Origin: Pontibacter oryzae
GTDB lineage: Bacteria > Bacteroidota > Bacteroidia > Cytophagales > Hymenobacteraceae
Reading direction: 5' to 3'
Assembly (NCBI RefSeq): GCF_003576375.1
Contig: NZ_QWGE01000003.1
Location: 434,001-498,000, forward strand
Length of the DNA: 64,000 bases
In this document: piece by piece, positions 24,777 to 33,650 of the stretch
Layout: each line of letters opens with the position of its first letter
Numbering within the stretch: the stretch's first letter is position 1
Translations under genes and position numbers: made by a program
The notes under the pieces: model-generated
Databases searched by the model: none
What the model saw: only the letters and a program-made list of their open reading frames with translations
Told to the model about the DNA's origin: nothing

Positions 24777-27704
24777 CTAACTTAACAAACTATCAATATC
24801 TTCTCTGGTCAGGCTTTTGATGATGGTTTCGTCCGTGCTGATGAGGTCAGTTACCAGCTGTATTTTGCGGTTTTGCAGGGCGAGTATCTTTTCCTCTACA
24901 GTATCTTTGGTGATGAATTTATAGGTGAACACTGTGTTCCGCTGGCCGATGCGGTGGGCACGGTCTACGGCTTGCGCCTCCACGGCAGGGTTCCACCACG
25001 GGTCAAGTATAAACACGTAGTCGGCAGCAGTCAGGTTTAGACCTACACCACCAGCTTTCAGCGAGATCAGGAACACTTGTATACTTTCATCGGTCTGGAA
25101 GCGCTCTACCTGCTCCTGGCGGTTCTTAGTGTTTCCGTCCAGGTATGTATAGGCTATCTCTTTCTCATCCAGTGATTTCCGGATAATTTCCAGGTGCTTT
25201 ACAAACTGGCTAAATATGAGCACTTTGTGCCCTTTGCCCATCACGTTCTTGGTCATGCGCAGCACCTCCTTCAGCTTACCCGATTCGCCCACATAGCCTG
25301 CATCGGTCATGAGGGGGTGGTTGGCGATCTGGCGCAGCTTAGTCAGGCCTTGCAAGAGCATAAACTGCGTGTTGCCCGGCCCGTTTTCTTCCAGGCTCGT
25401 CAGGATTTTGTTGCGATAGAATGACTTTGTTTCTTCGTAGGCATGCTCCTGCTCCTCGGTCATTTTGCAGAAAGAGGTATGCTCTATTTTCTCGGGCAGC
25501 TCTTTGGCCACTTGCGATTTATGCCTGCGAAGTATAAATGGCTTGATGAGCGCATGTAGCCTACGGGTTTTCTGTTCGTCCTTCTCCTTCTCAATCGGCT
25601 TTAGAAACTCATTCCGGAAGAAATGCTGGTTGCCCAAAAGACCCGGGTTAATAAACGACATCTGCGCCCATAAATCCATGGTGCTGTTCTCAACGGGCGT
25701 GCCCGTAAGTATAAGCCGGTGCCGTGATTTAAGCGAGCGCACGGCCCGTGAGGTAGTAGAGTCAGGGTTTTTAATGGCCTGCGACTCATCCAGTATGATA
25801 TAATCGAAATAATAGCTCTTGAGCAGCTCCGCATCCAGGCGCACAATGCCGTAGGATGTCAGTACCACGTCATACTCCTGAAACAGCTCCACGTTTTTAT
25901 CGCGGTAGGTGCCCGTATAGTTAAGTATGCGCAGGTTTGGCGTAAACTTCTGCGCCTCGTTCAGCCAGTTATAAACCAGCGATGTTGGCATTACCAGCAG
26001 CGAGGCCGACTCTGCACCGTTCTCCTTGCGGTGCTGCAGCATGGCCAGCGTTTGCACGGTTTTACCTAGACCCATGTCATCGGCCAGACAGCCGCCAAAC
26101 TTATAGTTCTGCACAAAGTGCAGCCAGTTGTAGCCAGCCTTCTGGTACGGACGCAGCTCGCCTACAAAACCTGCAGGCAAAGGCTGATCTTCTATGGTCT
26201 CAAACTCTCGCAGCTTCTCCAGCTTGCGCGTCATGGTTACGGTAGCCAGGTTGCCATTCTGAAGGTCGTTTACCAGCGCCATGTGGTGCTTCTTCAGTGT
26301 TAGCTGGTCCTCGCCCTCCGAGAAGGCAAACAGTTCAATGTACTGCGTAAACCACTCCTCCGGGATAATAGCTACCTGCCCGTTCGGAAGTATGAACTCG
26401 TTGTTTTTAGTGAGGATGTGGTTTTTGAGTTTGATGAATGGCACCTGAAAATCGCCGAAGCGCACAGTTCCGTAAATATCGAACCAGTCGTTCTTCTCCG
26501 TAATGCCCACATCCAGGGTAATTTCCCCGATAAAGTAGTTTTTGCCGCTTTTCTGGCATTGTGTTACTGTAAAACCTTGCTGCTCCAGGCTCTGCAGGTT
26601 GTTGCTCAACCACGAAAAAGCCTCGTTCTTCTCCAGCACGGCCTGTCCGTTTTTCACTTCCAACGCGCGTTTGTTAAGCTCCTTCACAAATTCCTTCTCG
26701 TGGTTTGCGTCCCGGATAAGTTTGTGAAAGATGTATGAGTCCGGCGTTTTCTCCATACTTACGCTGATGCGCTTAGCCTCCTGCGCCTGCACCATGTAAT
26801 CGCCATACTTAAACGAAAGGTCGAAAAGGATCTTACCACCCGCGCTGTTCCGGTCCGAGCGCCCTTCGCCGGCTTGCTTAAGCGCCCCTACTTCTGCCGC
26901 GGCAAGCTCCGAGAAGGTAAGGTATGGCGTGGGCGCATACTTTTCGGCATTTATGGCGAAGCCCTTGGCATGCACGTCAAACTGCTCTACCAGCTGTGCC
27001 ACAAATTTGCGGTAATAGTTTTCCTCCACCGAACGGGGCACTACGATAAACTTCTTATTTAGGAAGGGCTGCAGCTTTTTACCGTCTACGTTCTTCTCGA
27101 AGCTGTACACTACATCGTTCAGCAGCAGCCAGGCTGGCTCGTAACAGATCAGCGAAGCGTTGCGGTACTGAAAATCCAGCTTTTGGCCGGCGTACTTTAT
27201 GGTCGGGAAGTAATGGGTGTTATCGGTGTTGCGCATAAAATGGAACAGCACCGTGGCGCGCTCCGGGGCAATATTGATGCGTTTCCAGGTTGGCTCGCCA
27301 TCCTTGCCCATGATAAATGTCATTTTATCGTGGCGCAGCAGCTCCAGTATTTTAGCCATGCGGGCCTGAATGTAATGGCTAATGCTTTCCTGCAGGGTTT
27401 TGTCGCCTTTCTCGGGGTCGTATACTTTCAGAAAAAAATCAACCGGCGACATTTTTTTAGTGGAGAACTTCTTAAGCACGGCATCCTGCTGCACCTGGTC
27501 GATGAGCTGTATGAGCTTGAAATCTTCGGCGTTGAGGCGCGAGGAGAATTCGTCGGCGTTCTTGGCCGAGATATTCTGGTGCTGCAGTGTAAGCTGGCCT
27601 TTGGAGTTTACCTGTACCACAAATGACTCAAACAGGTAACCCAGGTATTCGTGCTCGAAAAGCGAATAGATTACCTGAAAAGGCTGAGTGGTATAAACGT
27701 TCAT
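24777..27704 (-). CDS. SNF2-family DEAD/DEAH-box helicase
   Basis: 975 residues: about 500 of Bacteroidota-type N-terminal sequence with no zinc-binding SWIM motif visible, then the SNF2 ATPase. Motif I is DDMGLGKT (542-549), motif II DESQ (639-642), motif III LTGTPVENS, and motif VI (AHRIGQ) lies near the end. It is probably a chromatin-like or transcription-complex remodelling ATPase that acts on DNA; bacterial members such as HepA/RapA recycle RNA polymerase, but this N-terminus is different. No partner gene is adjacent. Confidence 0.93.
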   Translation of the reverse strand: MNVYTTQPFQVIYSLFEHEYLGYLFESFVVQVNSKGQLTLQHQNISAKNADEFSSRLNAEDFKLIQLIDQVQQDAVLKKFSTKKMSPVDFFLKVYDPEKGDKTLQESISHYIQARMAKILELLRHDKMTFIMGKDGEPTWKRINIAPERATVLFHFMRNTDNTHYFPTIKYAGQKLDFQYRNASLICYEPAWLLLNDVVYSFEKNVDGKKLQPFLNKKFIVVPRSVEENYYRKFVAQLVEQFDVHAKGFAINAEKYAPTPYLTFSELAAAEVGALKQAGEGRSDRNSAGGKILFDLSFKYGDYMVQAQEAKRISVSMEKTPDSYIFHKLIRDANHEKEFVKELNKRALEVKNGQAVLEKNEAFSWLSNNLQSLEQQGFTVTQCQKSGKNYFIGEITLDVGITEKNDWFDIYGTVRFGDFQVPFIKLKNHILTKNNEFILPNGQVAIIPEEWFTQYIELFAFSEGEDQLTLKKHHMALVNDLQNGNLATVTMTRKLEKLREFETIEDQPLPAGFVGELRPYQKAGYNWLHFVQNYKFGGCLADDMGLGKTVQTLAMLQHRKENGAESASLLVMPTSLVYNWLNEAQKFTPNLRILNYTGTYRDKNVELFQEYDVVLTSYGIVRLDAELLKSYYFDYIILDESQAIKNPDSTTSRAVRSLKSRHRLILTGTPVENSTMDLWAQMSFINPGLLGNQHFFRNEFLKPIEKEKDEQKTRRLHALIKPFILRRHKSQVAKELPEKIEHTSFCKMTEEQEHAYEETKSFYRNKILTSLEENGPGNTQFMLLQGLTKLRQIANHPLMTDAGYVGESGKLKEVLRMTKNVMGKGHKVLIFSQFVKHLEIIRKSLDEKEIAYTYLDGNTKNRQEQVERFQTDESIQVFLISLKAGGVGLNLTAADYVFILDPWWNPAVEAQAVDRAHRIGQRNTVFTYKFITKDTVEEKILALQNRKIQLVTDLISTDETIIKSLTREDIDSLLS

Positions 27705-27726
27705 GCCAGAGACATTTTTAGGACTT

Positions 27727-27734
27727 CAAATTTA
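27727..27734 (-). promoter_or_regulatory. -7 box (TAAATTTG) of the SNF2 helicase gene
   Basis: A perfect TAnnTTTG on the minus strand. The predicted leader to the ATG at 27704 is about 19 nt. Confidence 0.55.
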
Positions 27735-27881
27735 GGCTTAAACGGGCTGAATTCCTATAAAAAACAAGCCTTTTAGCAGGTACATTAATAGGACTTACCA
27801 AATACTTTTGAGCAACAAGCACGGAGAGTGATTGTTTTTGCAGCCATGCAATTGTACTGTCTCAGGAGAGGAAGAGTATAC

Positions 27882-29105
27882 TTATATGTTCTCTGTAACC
27901 GAAAGGGCAGCCGCTTTGTTTGCCGGCCTGATAGATACCAGAAGGGTGATGATGACAATGGCAAGGCCCGTCAATACAAAGTCCTGGATTTCCATTTTTA
28001 CCGGGTATGCCTCTACCACCGAGGTAGCCATACCCATACTTACTAGCCCAAACGTTTGTTGAAGGTTGCAAATAAACATGCCCAGTGTAAGGCCATACGC
28101 AGCACCAATACAGGCTACCAGCGCGCCTTCCAGCAAAAAAATATTACGGATGGTTTTAGCTGTGGCACCCATGGAGGCAAGTATGGCAATGTCCTTCTTC
28201 TTATCGATAACGAGCATAGACAGGGAGAAGAAGATATTGAGCGAGGCGATGCCAAGTATAAATGCAAACGTGATGAAGACAAAGAGCTTCTCTACTTTTA
28301 CGGCGCGCAAAAGGCTGGTATGTTGCTCATCGGAGTTTAATATTTTGAAATCATCTCCTAGCAGTTGCTGTAGTTCCCGTTTTACCTGCTCAACCTTAAA
28401 GCTATCTTCAACCTTTAGCTCCAGGGAGGTGCGCCTGCTGCCATACTCCAGCAGTTCTTCGGCAAAGTTAAGTGGCACAAATACGTAGGCATCATCATAC
28501 TGGCGCTCTATGGCAAAGATGCCGCCAGGAAGTATATTTATGTTATTAAAGGAACCTTCCGGGTTTAGAGGGTTGAACTTGACGTTGCGCGGGTATAGAA
28601 ACTGCAGCGGTACAAACTGGTTGCTCGGGTGGATGGAGAGTTGGTATTGCACCCCACGGCCTACTAGCGCCCTATAGGCGTTATTATTGTAAAGATCGCT
28701 GCTGCCTTCCACCACTGACGAGCCAACCTCGTTTTGGGCAAAAAAGTTCTCGCTCACGCCTTTCATCTTCACCCCCATCTGGCGGTCGTTGTAGCGCAGC
28801 AGGGCGTTATCTTCTATCACCTCCGATACCACAGCCACGCCTGGGGTGCGCCTGATACGGTTCATAAACTCGGTGTCTGTCTCGAAGGATTTTCCTTCGG
28901 CAGCGGTAATTTTCAGGTCAGGGTCAAAGCTGGAGTATATTTCCCGGATCAGATCCTCGAGGCCGTTAAACACCGACAGCACAATAATAAGCGCCGCCGA
29001 GCCCACCGCCACCCCGATCATGGCAATGTTAGAGATGATACTAATGATGTTCCTCTTCTTTCTGGAGAAGAAATATCGCTTCGCTATCAGAAAAGGTACG
29101 TTCAT
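27882..29105 (-). CDS. LolC/E-like FtsX-family ABC transporter permease
   Basis: 407 residues. An N-terminal TM helix (IAMIGVAVGSAALIIVLSVF) follows an F-I-A-K-R-Y-F-x-S-x-K start typical of LolC/E. A periplasmic domain of about 200 residues comes next, then three TM helices near the C-terminus in the FtsX/MacB_PCD pattern (KLFVFITFAFILGIASLNIFFSLSMLVIDKKKDIAI and following). Such permeases, with a LolD-type ATPase, extract lipoproteins from the inner membrane. No ATPase gene is adjacent. It follows rbfA with one methyltransferase gene between them. Confidence 0.88.
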   Translation of the reverse strand: MNVPFLIAKRYFFSRKKRNIISIISNIAMIGVAVGSAALIIVLSVFNGLEDLIREIYSSFDPDLKITAAEGKSFETDTEFMNRIRRTPGVAVVSEVIEDNALLRYNDRQMGVKMKGVSENFFAQNEVGSSVVEGSSDLYNNNAYRALVGRGVQYQLSIHPSNQFVPLQFLYPRNVKFNPLNPEGSFNNINILPGGIFAIERQYDDAYVFVPLNFAEELLEYGSRRTSLELKVEDSFKVEQVKRELQQLLGDDFKILNSDEQHTSLLRAVKVEKLFVFITFAFILGIASLNIFFSLSMLVIDKKKDIAILASMGATAKTIRNIFLLEGALVACIGAAYGLTLGMFICNLQQTFGLVSMGMATSVVEAYPVKMEIQDFVLTGLAIVIITLLVSIRPANKAAALSVTENI

Positions 29106-29206
29106 TCTTTAATTGCTAATTGTTTGTTGTTGATTGTTTGATAGAAAAACGTTCACTTTTACACATCTTGAGCTAACATTTTAACAATTAACAATCCAAC
29201 AATTTA

Positions 29207-30016
29207 CTATTTCCAGGCTTTTACAATCAGGCCGGTGCCTGATGCGTGATTGCCGTTTACATCTTTCTTGTTCAAGAAAAGGCTAAACGGAAAGGTAAGC
29301 AGGTAATAGAACGGCAGCAGCACAAAGAAAATTTTAGATACATTCAGCATCAACAGCGGATACTTCATAGACAGGCGCCAGGAAACCTGACCCGGCTTGC
29401 CATAGGAGTAGCGCGCCTGCACTTTACTGAAACCGGCCAACTTAAGCTTATCCTCAATCTCCTTGATATTATAGCCATCGCGTACGTGCTCCTCAATAAA
29501 TGAGGTTTCATCATCGCCGTGCACATCCGAGCCGCCCTGGTCAGACGGGGTAGAAATTAGCAACATGCCTCCTGAGCGTAACGACGCGTGGAAATTCCTG
29601 AACACCTCCACATCCTCCAGGATATGCTCCATCACATCCACCGAAAGTATGAGGTCATAATTTTCCGGCTCCCGAAACTTTACAAGGTCTGCAATCTTAA
29701 ACAGCACATTGTGGCGGCCAATGGCACGCATAAAGCAGTTGCAGTCTGATACCTGCTCTTCTTTTACATCTACGGCAAGTATGTTCCACTTGCTGCTCAT
29801 ACCAGAGAGGAAGTAAGTATACTGGCCAAAACCAGAACCTGCATCCAGGATATGCTGTTGCTCGCCTCGGCGGTTGGCAGCCCACTCGTTCAGCTCTTTG
29901 TGCACGTGCCAGGCACGCAGCAAGAGCAGGTCCAGCATGTTGTAAAACACGCGGCGCAGGAAAGGCGTTTTGTTAAAAGCGTTGCCAAGCACCCGCTTTA
30001 TAGGGTCGTACTGCAT
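29207..30016 (-). CDS. Class I SAM-dependent methyltransferase
   Basis: 269 residues. Motif I is LDAGSGFGQYT, motif II DVKEEQV and motif IV SVDVMEHILEDV, followed by a motif V-like segment GGMLLIST. A possible TM segment lies near the C-terminus (PLLMLNVSKIFFVLLPFYYLLTFPFSLFL), so it may be membrane-associated. The substrate is unknown. It starts 21 nt after the rbfA stop, forming an operon rbfA-methyltransferase-permease. Confidence 0.85.
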   Translation of the reverse strand: MQYDPIKRVLGNAFNKTPFLRRVFYNMLDLLLLRAWHVHKELNEWAANRRGEQQHILDAGSGFGQYTYFLSGMSSKWNILAVDVKEEQVSDCNCFMRAIGRHNVLFKIADLVKFREPENYDLILSVDVMEHILEDVEVFRNFHASLRSGGMLLISTPSDQGGSDVHGDDETSFIEEHVRDGYNIKEIEDKLKLAGFSKVQARYSYGKPGQVSWRLSMKYPLLMLNVSKIFFVLLPFYYLLTFPFSLFLNKKDVNGNHASGTGLIVKAWK

Positions 30017-30037
30017 AAGGGTGATGTGCGGCTAGGG

Positions 30038-30433
30038 CTACTTGTTAGGGTATGTTTCGTCATCCTCGTCGTCCTCGCTGGCGGGCGGGATTTCCAGGTT
30101 ATCAAACAATTTATCTATTTTTGAGGCGTACTCGGCAGTATCATCCAGGTAAAAAATAAGCTCCGGGATAATGCGCACCTGCTTTTTAATGCGCTGCGCC
30201 AGCTGATGGCGGATGGTTTTGGCATTAACACGGACCTCCTGCAATAAGCTCTCGTTGTTCTGAGCCATCATTACGCTCAGGTATACTTTGGCTACGCCCA
30301 GGTCTGGGGATACGCGCACCACGCTTACGGATATATAAGCGCTGCCAAACAGGTGAGGCACCTCACGCTGAAAGATATCCGCCAGCTCTTTCTGAATCAG
30401 GCGCGAAAATTTCTGTTGTCTTTTACTTTCCAT
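30038..30433 (-). CDS. rbfA: Ribosome-binding factor A
   Basis: 131 residues from the ATG at 30433; an upstream in-frame ATG (30445) adds MHLH. RbfA binds the 30S subunit and helps mature the 5' end of 16S rRNA, mostly in the cold. The KH-like fold is recognisable: R-Q-Q-K-F-S-R-L-I-Q-K-E-L-A-D-I-F, then a strand with V-R-V-S-P-D-L-G-V-A-K-V-Y-L-S, the KTIRHQLAQRI helix and ELIFYLDDTAEYASKID. A Glu/Asp-rich tail is a Bacteroidota extension. Confidence 0.93.
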   Translation of the reverse strand: MESKRQQKFSRLIQKELADIFQREVPHLFGSAYISVSVVRVSPDLGVAKVYLSVMMAQNNESLLQEVRVNAKTIRHQLAQRIKKQVRIIPELIFYLDDTAEYASKIDKLFDNLEIPPASEDDEDDETYPNK

Positions 30434-30652
30434 ATGAAGATGCAAATATCATATTAATTTCGCATTTTTACCCCAAAAGCGCCTCACTCATTTCAAGTTT
30501 GGCGTTTTAGGTGAACGCTGCTGAGGCAAAGGCACTTGTTGCGGTAACGGCTGACAGCCCTGATTTGGGTTTGAGGTGCTCCGTATAGGTGCTGTATACC
30601 TTTCGTTGGCGTTTTTTTGTTTTTATGTAGTTACTTCTAACTCCGTCTTTCC

Positions 30653-32053
30653 TTGATTAGTTACTTCCGTAGCATACTGCCTTCCCGCCTTATTTTGCTG
30701 ATTCTGCTGTTTTTGGGGATACAATTGCCGCTCGTGCTGCTCGGAATCCCGGGCACGGCCCCTGAGCTGCTGCACATGCTGGTAGGGGAGCGGCTCGCCG
30801 ACGGGCACCAAATGTACCGCGACATTTACGATAACACGGCTCCTATTTCCGCGCTCGTTTTTTGGATACTGGATTTACTGGCCGGGCGGTCGTTCCTGGC
30901 TTACCGGCTTACATCCATGGCTTTGGTTTTGCTGCAGGCGCTCGTGCTGAATAACATTCTGAATCGCCACAAAGTATACGCCAGCAACAATTACCTGCCG
31001 GCGCTGCTATACCTATTGCTAGGCAGCCTCTCGTTTGAGTTTAACATGCTTACGCCACTGCTCATTGGCAACACGTTTCTCATACTTTCACTGCCATACA
31101 TCATCACGCTCTCGCGGGAGGGGTACGACAACAGCCGTTTGTTTGTGGGCGGGTTTATGCTCGGCTTGGCTGCCATGAGCTACCTGCCGCTGGCCGTTTT
31201 CCTGCTGGTTGGCATTTTTGCAGTGATATTCTTTGCCTCTAACACGTTTCGTAGTTTTATGCTGATGCTGTGCGGCTTTGCCTTTCCGTATGCCGTACTG
31301 CTGACATACTATCTCTACACCAACACCAGCCAGGAGTTTCTGGAGCTGCACCTCCTGCGCCCGTGGCAACTGCAGGTTGCCTTCCTACGGCCTCCCGCCG
31401 ATGTGGCCAAACTCATGGCAATCCCGGCTATCATACTTTTGCTGTCGCTGCTAAGCACGGCCTCGCTGCCACAGCGCCTGGTGTTCCAGGTTAAGTTTCA
31501 GCAACTGATGTGGGTATGGTTAGTGGCCAGCCTACTGGTTATTTTCACCCGCGATGAAATCTCCGTGGCCACCTTCGTGATCGTGCTGCCGCCCATTGCC
31601 TACTTCGGGCAGTTTTTCTTCACCTCTGGCCGCAAAGCCTGGCTGCTGAACGTGGTGTTCCTGGTGATGCTTGCCGGCGTGCTGGTGCTGCGCTACAGGC
31701 TAGCGCTGGGTATAAACCGGTTCCTGCTGCTGGATGAGTCGCCGCTGCTCTTGCCGGAGCAGGCGCAGGTACCAATGCAGAACAGCTCCGTGCTCGTGCT
31801 AGGCAACGACATCAGTTATTACATGCAAAACAAACCCGTAACGCCATACATTAACTGGCCGCTTGCCCAGCGCCACTTCGGAAAGCTACATGAATACCAG
31901 GCGGTGTTTGAGGTGTACGAGAACTTTAAACGGGAGATGCCGAAATACCTGATCGATAAGGCCGGGCTATTGCCTGAGCTAAAGTATAAGCTCCCCGATG
32001 TTTTCGGAAAGTATAAGCCAACCAATAACCCTGATGTGTTTGTGCTTGAATAG
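30653..32053 (+). CDS. Polytopic membrane protein, GT-C-like
   Basis: 466 residues from a TTG; no ATG is available before residue 38, which lies after the first hydrophobic segment. About ten hydrophobic segments fill residues 1-360, and the C-terminal 100 residues are soluble. An early luminal-type loop (G-x-x-x-Y-R-D-I-Y-D-N-T-A-P) resembles the catalytic loop of GT-C glycosyltransferases that use lipid-linked sugars. No further motif confirms this. A glycosyltransferase or lipid-linked sugar role is plausible only. It is divergent from rbfA. Confidence 0.6.
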   Translation: MISYFRSILPSRLILLILLFLGIQLPLVLLGIPGTAPELLHMLVGERLADGHQMYRDIYDNTAPISALVFWILDLLAGRSFLAYRLTSMALVLLQALVLNNILNRHKVYASNNYLPALLYLLLGSLSFEFNMLTPLLIGNTFLILSLPYIITLSREGYDNSRLFVGGFMLGLAAMSYLPLAVFLLVGIFAVIFFASNTFRSFMLMLCGFAFPYAVLLTYYLYTNTSQEFLELHLLRPWQLQVAFLRPPADVAKLMAIPAIILLLSLLSTASLPQRLVFQVKFQQLMWVWLVASLLVIFTRDEISVATFVIVLPPIAYFGQFFFTSGRKAWLLNVVFLVMLAGVLVLRYRLALGINRFLLLDESPLLLPEQAQVPMQNSSVLVLGNDISYYMQNKPVTPYINWPLAQRHFGKLHEYQAVFEVYENFKREMPKYLIDKAGLLPELKYKLPDVFGKYKPTNNPDVFVLE

Positions 32054-32142
32054 GATGAACTTGGAGGCTATTTTTTTTGTTAGCATAGCCAACTATAACA
32101 TCCTTTAAGTGCTTAACATGTTATTTTTGGCCTTTCTGGCCA

Positions 32143-32192
32143 GTTGAGTCGGAGACTCAACATTTATACTAAGGCACGAATCTGGAGATTCG
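32143..32192. repeat. REP-like palindromic repeats
   Basis: Two short, near-identical hairpins sit in the 276-bp spacer after the membrane gene. GTTGAGTC and GACTCAAC (8 bp, 3-nt loop GGA, 32143-32161) is one, and CGAATCT and AGATTCG (7 bp, loop GG, 32177-32192) the other, followed by CGCCAGCG. A degenerate third copy (GTGAGACTTTGGGACTC) lies near 32235. The layout matches REP-type elements mobilised by RAYT transposases; no such gene is in the window. Confidence 0.5.
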
Positions 32193-32272
32193 CGCCAGCG
32201 AATAGTATCGCCAAACGAAATTTATAAAAGCTGTTGTGAGACTTTGGGACTCAAAAAAGTGCATTAGACAAT

Positions 32273-32302
32273 AAGAGCCGCCCCTGTATGGGAGCGGCTC
32301 TT
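32273..32302. terminator. Terminator between convergent genes
   Basis: AAGAGCCGC (32273-32281) pairs with GCGGCTCTT (32294-32302), with a 3-bp inner GC extension. T-rich sequence (TTGTTGTTT) follows on the plus side. It lies between the membrane gene and rpiB. Confidence 0.75.
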
Positions 32303-32329
32303 GTTGTTTAGATTGGTAGGATGTGATGC

Positions 32330-32767
32330 CTAGCAGTCGTTGATTTTGTTTACACGGTTTTGGTGACGGCCTCCCTCAAATTCAGTGCTCAGGAAAACCC
32401 TGACCATCTCCTTGGCCACTTCCTCAGACACGAAACGCGCCGGGATGCAGAGTATATTAGCATCATTATGCTCGCGGGCAAGCTTTGCCACTTCTACCTC
32501 CCAGCACAGGGCTGCACGGATTTGTGGGTACTTGTTGGCCGTTATGGCCACGCCGTTGCCGCTTCCGCAAATCAGGATACCGAACTCGGCTTCCTTTTTT
32601 GCCACAGCCTTTGCCAGCGGGTGCACATGGTCTGGGTAGTCAACAGAGGCATCAGACTGCGGCCCGAAGTCCTCAATCTGGTAGCCTTGTTCTGCCAACA
32701 CCTCTTTTAGCATACTTTTATACGTAAAACCGGCATGGTCTCCACCAATTGCTATGTTATGTGCCAT
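32330..32767 (-). CDS. rpiB: Ribose-5-phosphate isomerase B
   Basis: 145 residues, normal length. It interconverts ribulose-5-P and ribose-5-P in the pentose phosphate pathway. Hallmarks are GGDHAGF at the N-terminus, the PDHVHPLA segment, ICGSGNGVAITANK (phosphate loop with catalytic Cys67) and L-A-R-E-H-N-D-A-N. Its ATG lies 8 bp after the tatC stop, and the glyA-tatC-rpiB order is compact. Confidence 0.96.
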   Translation of the reverse strand: MAHNIAIGGDHAGFTYKSMLKEVLAEQGYQIEDFGPQSDASVDYPDHVHPLAKAVAKKEAEFGILICGSGNGVAITANKYPQIRAALCWEVEVAKLAREHNDANILCIPARFVSEEVAKEMVRVFLSTEFEGGRHQNRVNKINDC

Positions 32768-32775
32768 TGTTGCTA

Positions 32776-33618
32776 TTACTGTGTGTTATTTTCGTTTAAT
32801 CGCTTCAGGTCCTTTTTACGGATAGAGTTTGAAATCCGTATACTTGCTTCGTAAAGCAGCATTAGCGGCATGGAAATCAGTATCTGACTTACCACATCCG
32901 GAGGCGTGATAATGGCACCTACCACAAGTATAACAATCAGGGCATGGCGCCTGTACAGCTTCATGGTTTCTGCCGTTATCAGCCCTGCCTTTGTCAGGAA
33001 GAACACGATTACCGGCATCTCAAACATAAAGGCGCAGGAGAGGCAAAGTGTAGTTAGGGTAGAGATGTAAGAGGACAAATCAAACTCGTTGATAATGGTT
33101 GGGTCTACTTGGTAGCCTGCCAGGAAGTTAATCGAGATCGGCGATACCACATAATAACCAAACAGCAGCCCTAGTACAAACAGAATCCCGACGAAGAATA
33201 CGGCTCCCTGCGAGTTTTTACGCTCTTGTGGGTATAAACCCGGTTTCACGAAACGCCATATCTCCCAAAACGCGTATGGGAAAGCACAAGCCAGACCAAG
33301 TATGGCCGACACCAACAGGTGCATGGCGAACTGCCCGCTCATCTGGCGGCTCTGGATGGTAAAGCCCATCTCCGAGAAGCACAGCGCATCCGTGCCGAGT
33401 TTTTGCCCCAGCTCACACATTACCCTGTAGCTCAGAAAATCTGTGCGGGAGGGGGCAAGTATGATATCATGGAAAACAAAGTTTTTCGCCAGAAACGCGA
33501 TGGTGGCAAAAACAAAGATTGAGGCCAGCGCCCTGATAATATGCCATCTCAACTCCTCCAGGTGGTCCACAAAAGACATTTCCTGGTGCTGATCCTCCTC
33601 AATATATTGCTGGTCCAT
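32776..33618 (-). CDS. tatC: Sec-independent protein translocase TatC
   Basis: 280 residues from the ATG at 33618; a TTG one codon upstream is not needed. Six TM segments fit TatC, the core receptor that binds twin-arginine signal peptides. The N-terminal H-L-E-E-L-R motif (SFVDHLEELRWHI) and the F-x-x-G-L-x-P-x-E segment (FVKPGLYPQERK) are intact. No tatA gene lies next to it in this window. The second gene of the glyA-tatC-rpiB block. Confidence 0.96.
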   Translation of the reverse strand: MDQQYIEEDQHQEMSFVDHLEELRWHIIRALASIFVFATIAFLAKNFVFHDIILAPSRTDFLSYRVMCELGQKLGTDALCFSEMGFTIQSRQMSGQFAMHLLVSAILGLACAFPYAFWEIWRFVKPGLYPQERKNSQGAVFFVGILFVLGLLFGYYVVSPISINFLAGYQVDPTIINEFDLSSYISTLTTLCLSCAFMFEMPVIVFFLTKAGLITAETMKLYRRHALIVILVVGAIITPPDVVSQILISMPLMLLYEASIRISNSIRKKDLKRLNENNTQ

Positions 33619-33650
33619 CAAAAGCAGTTCCTCCTATTATCTAGTTATTC

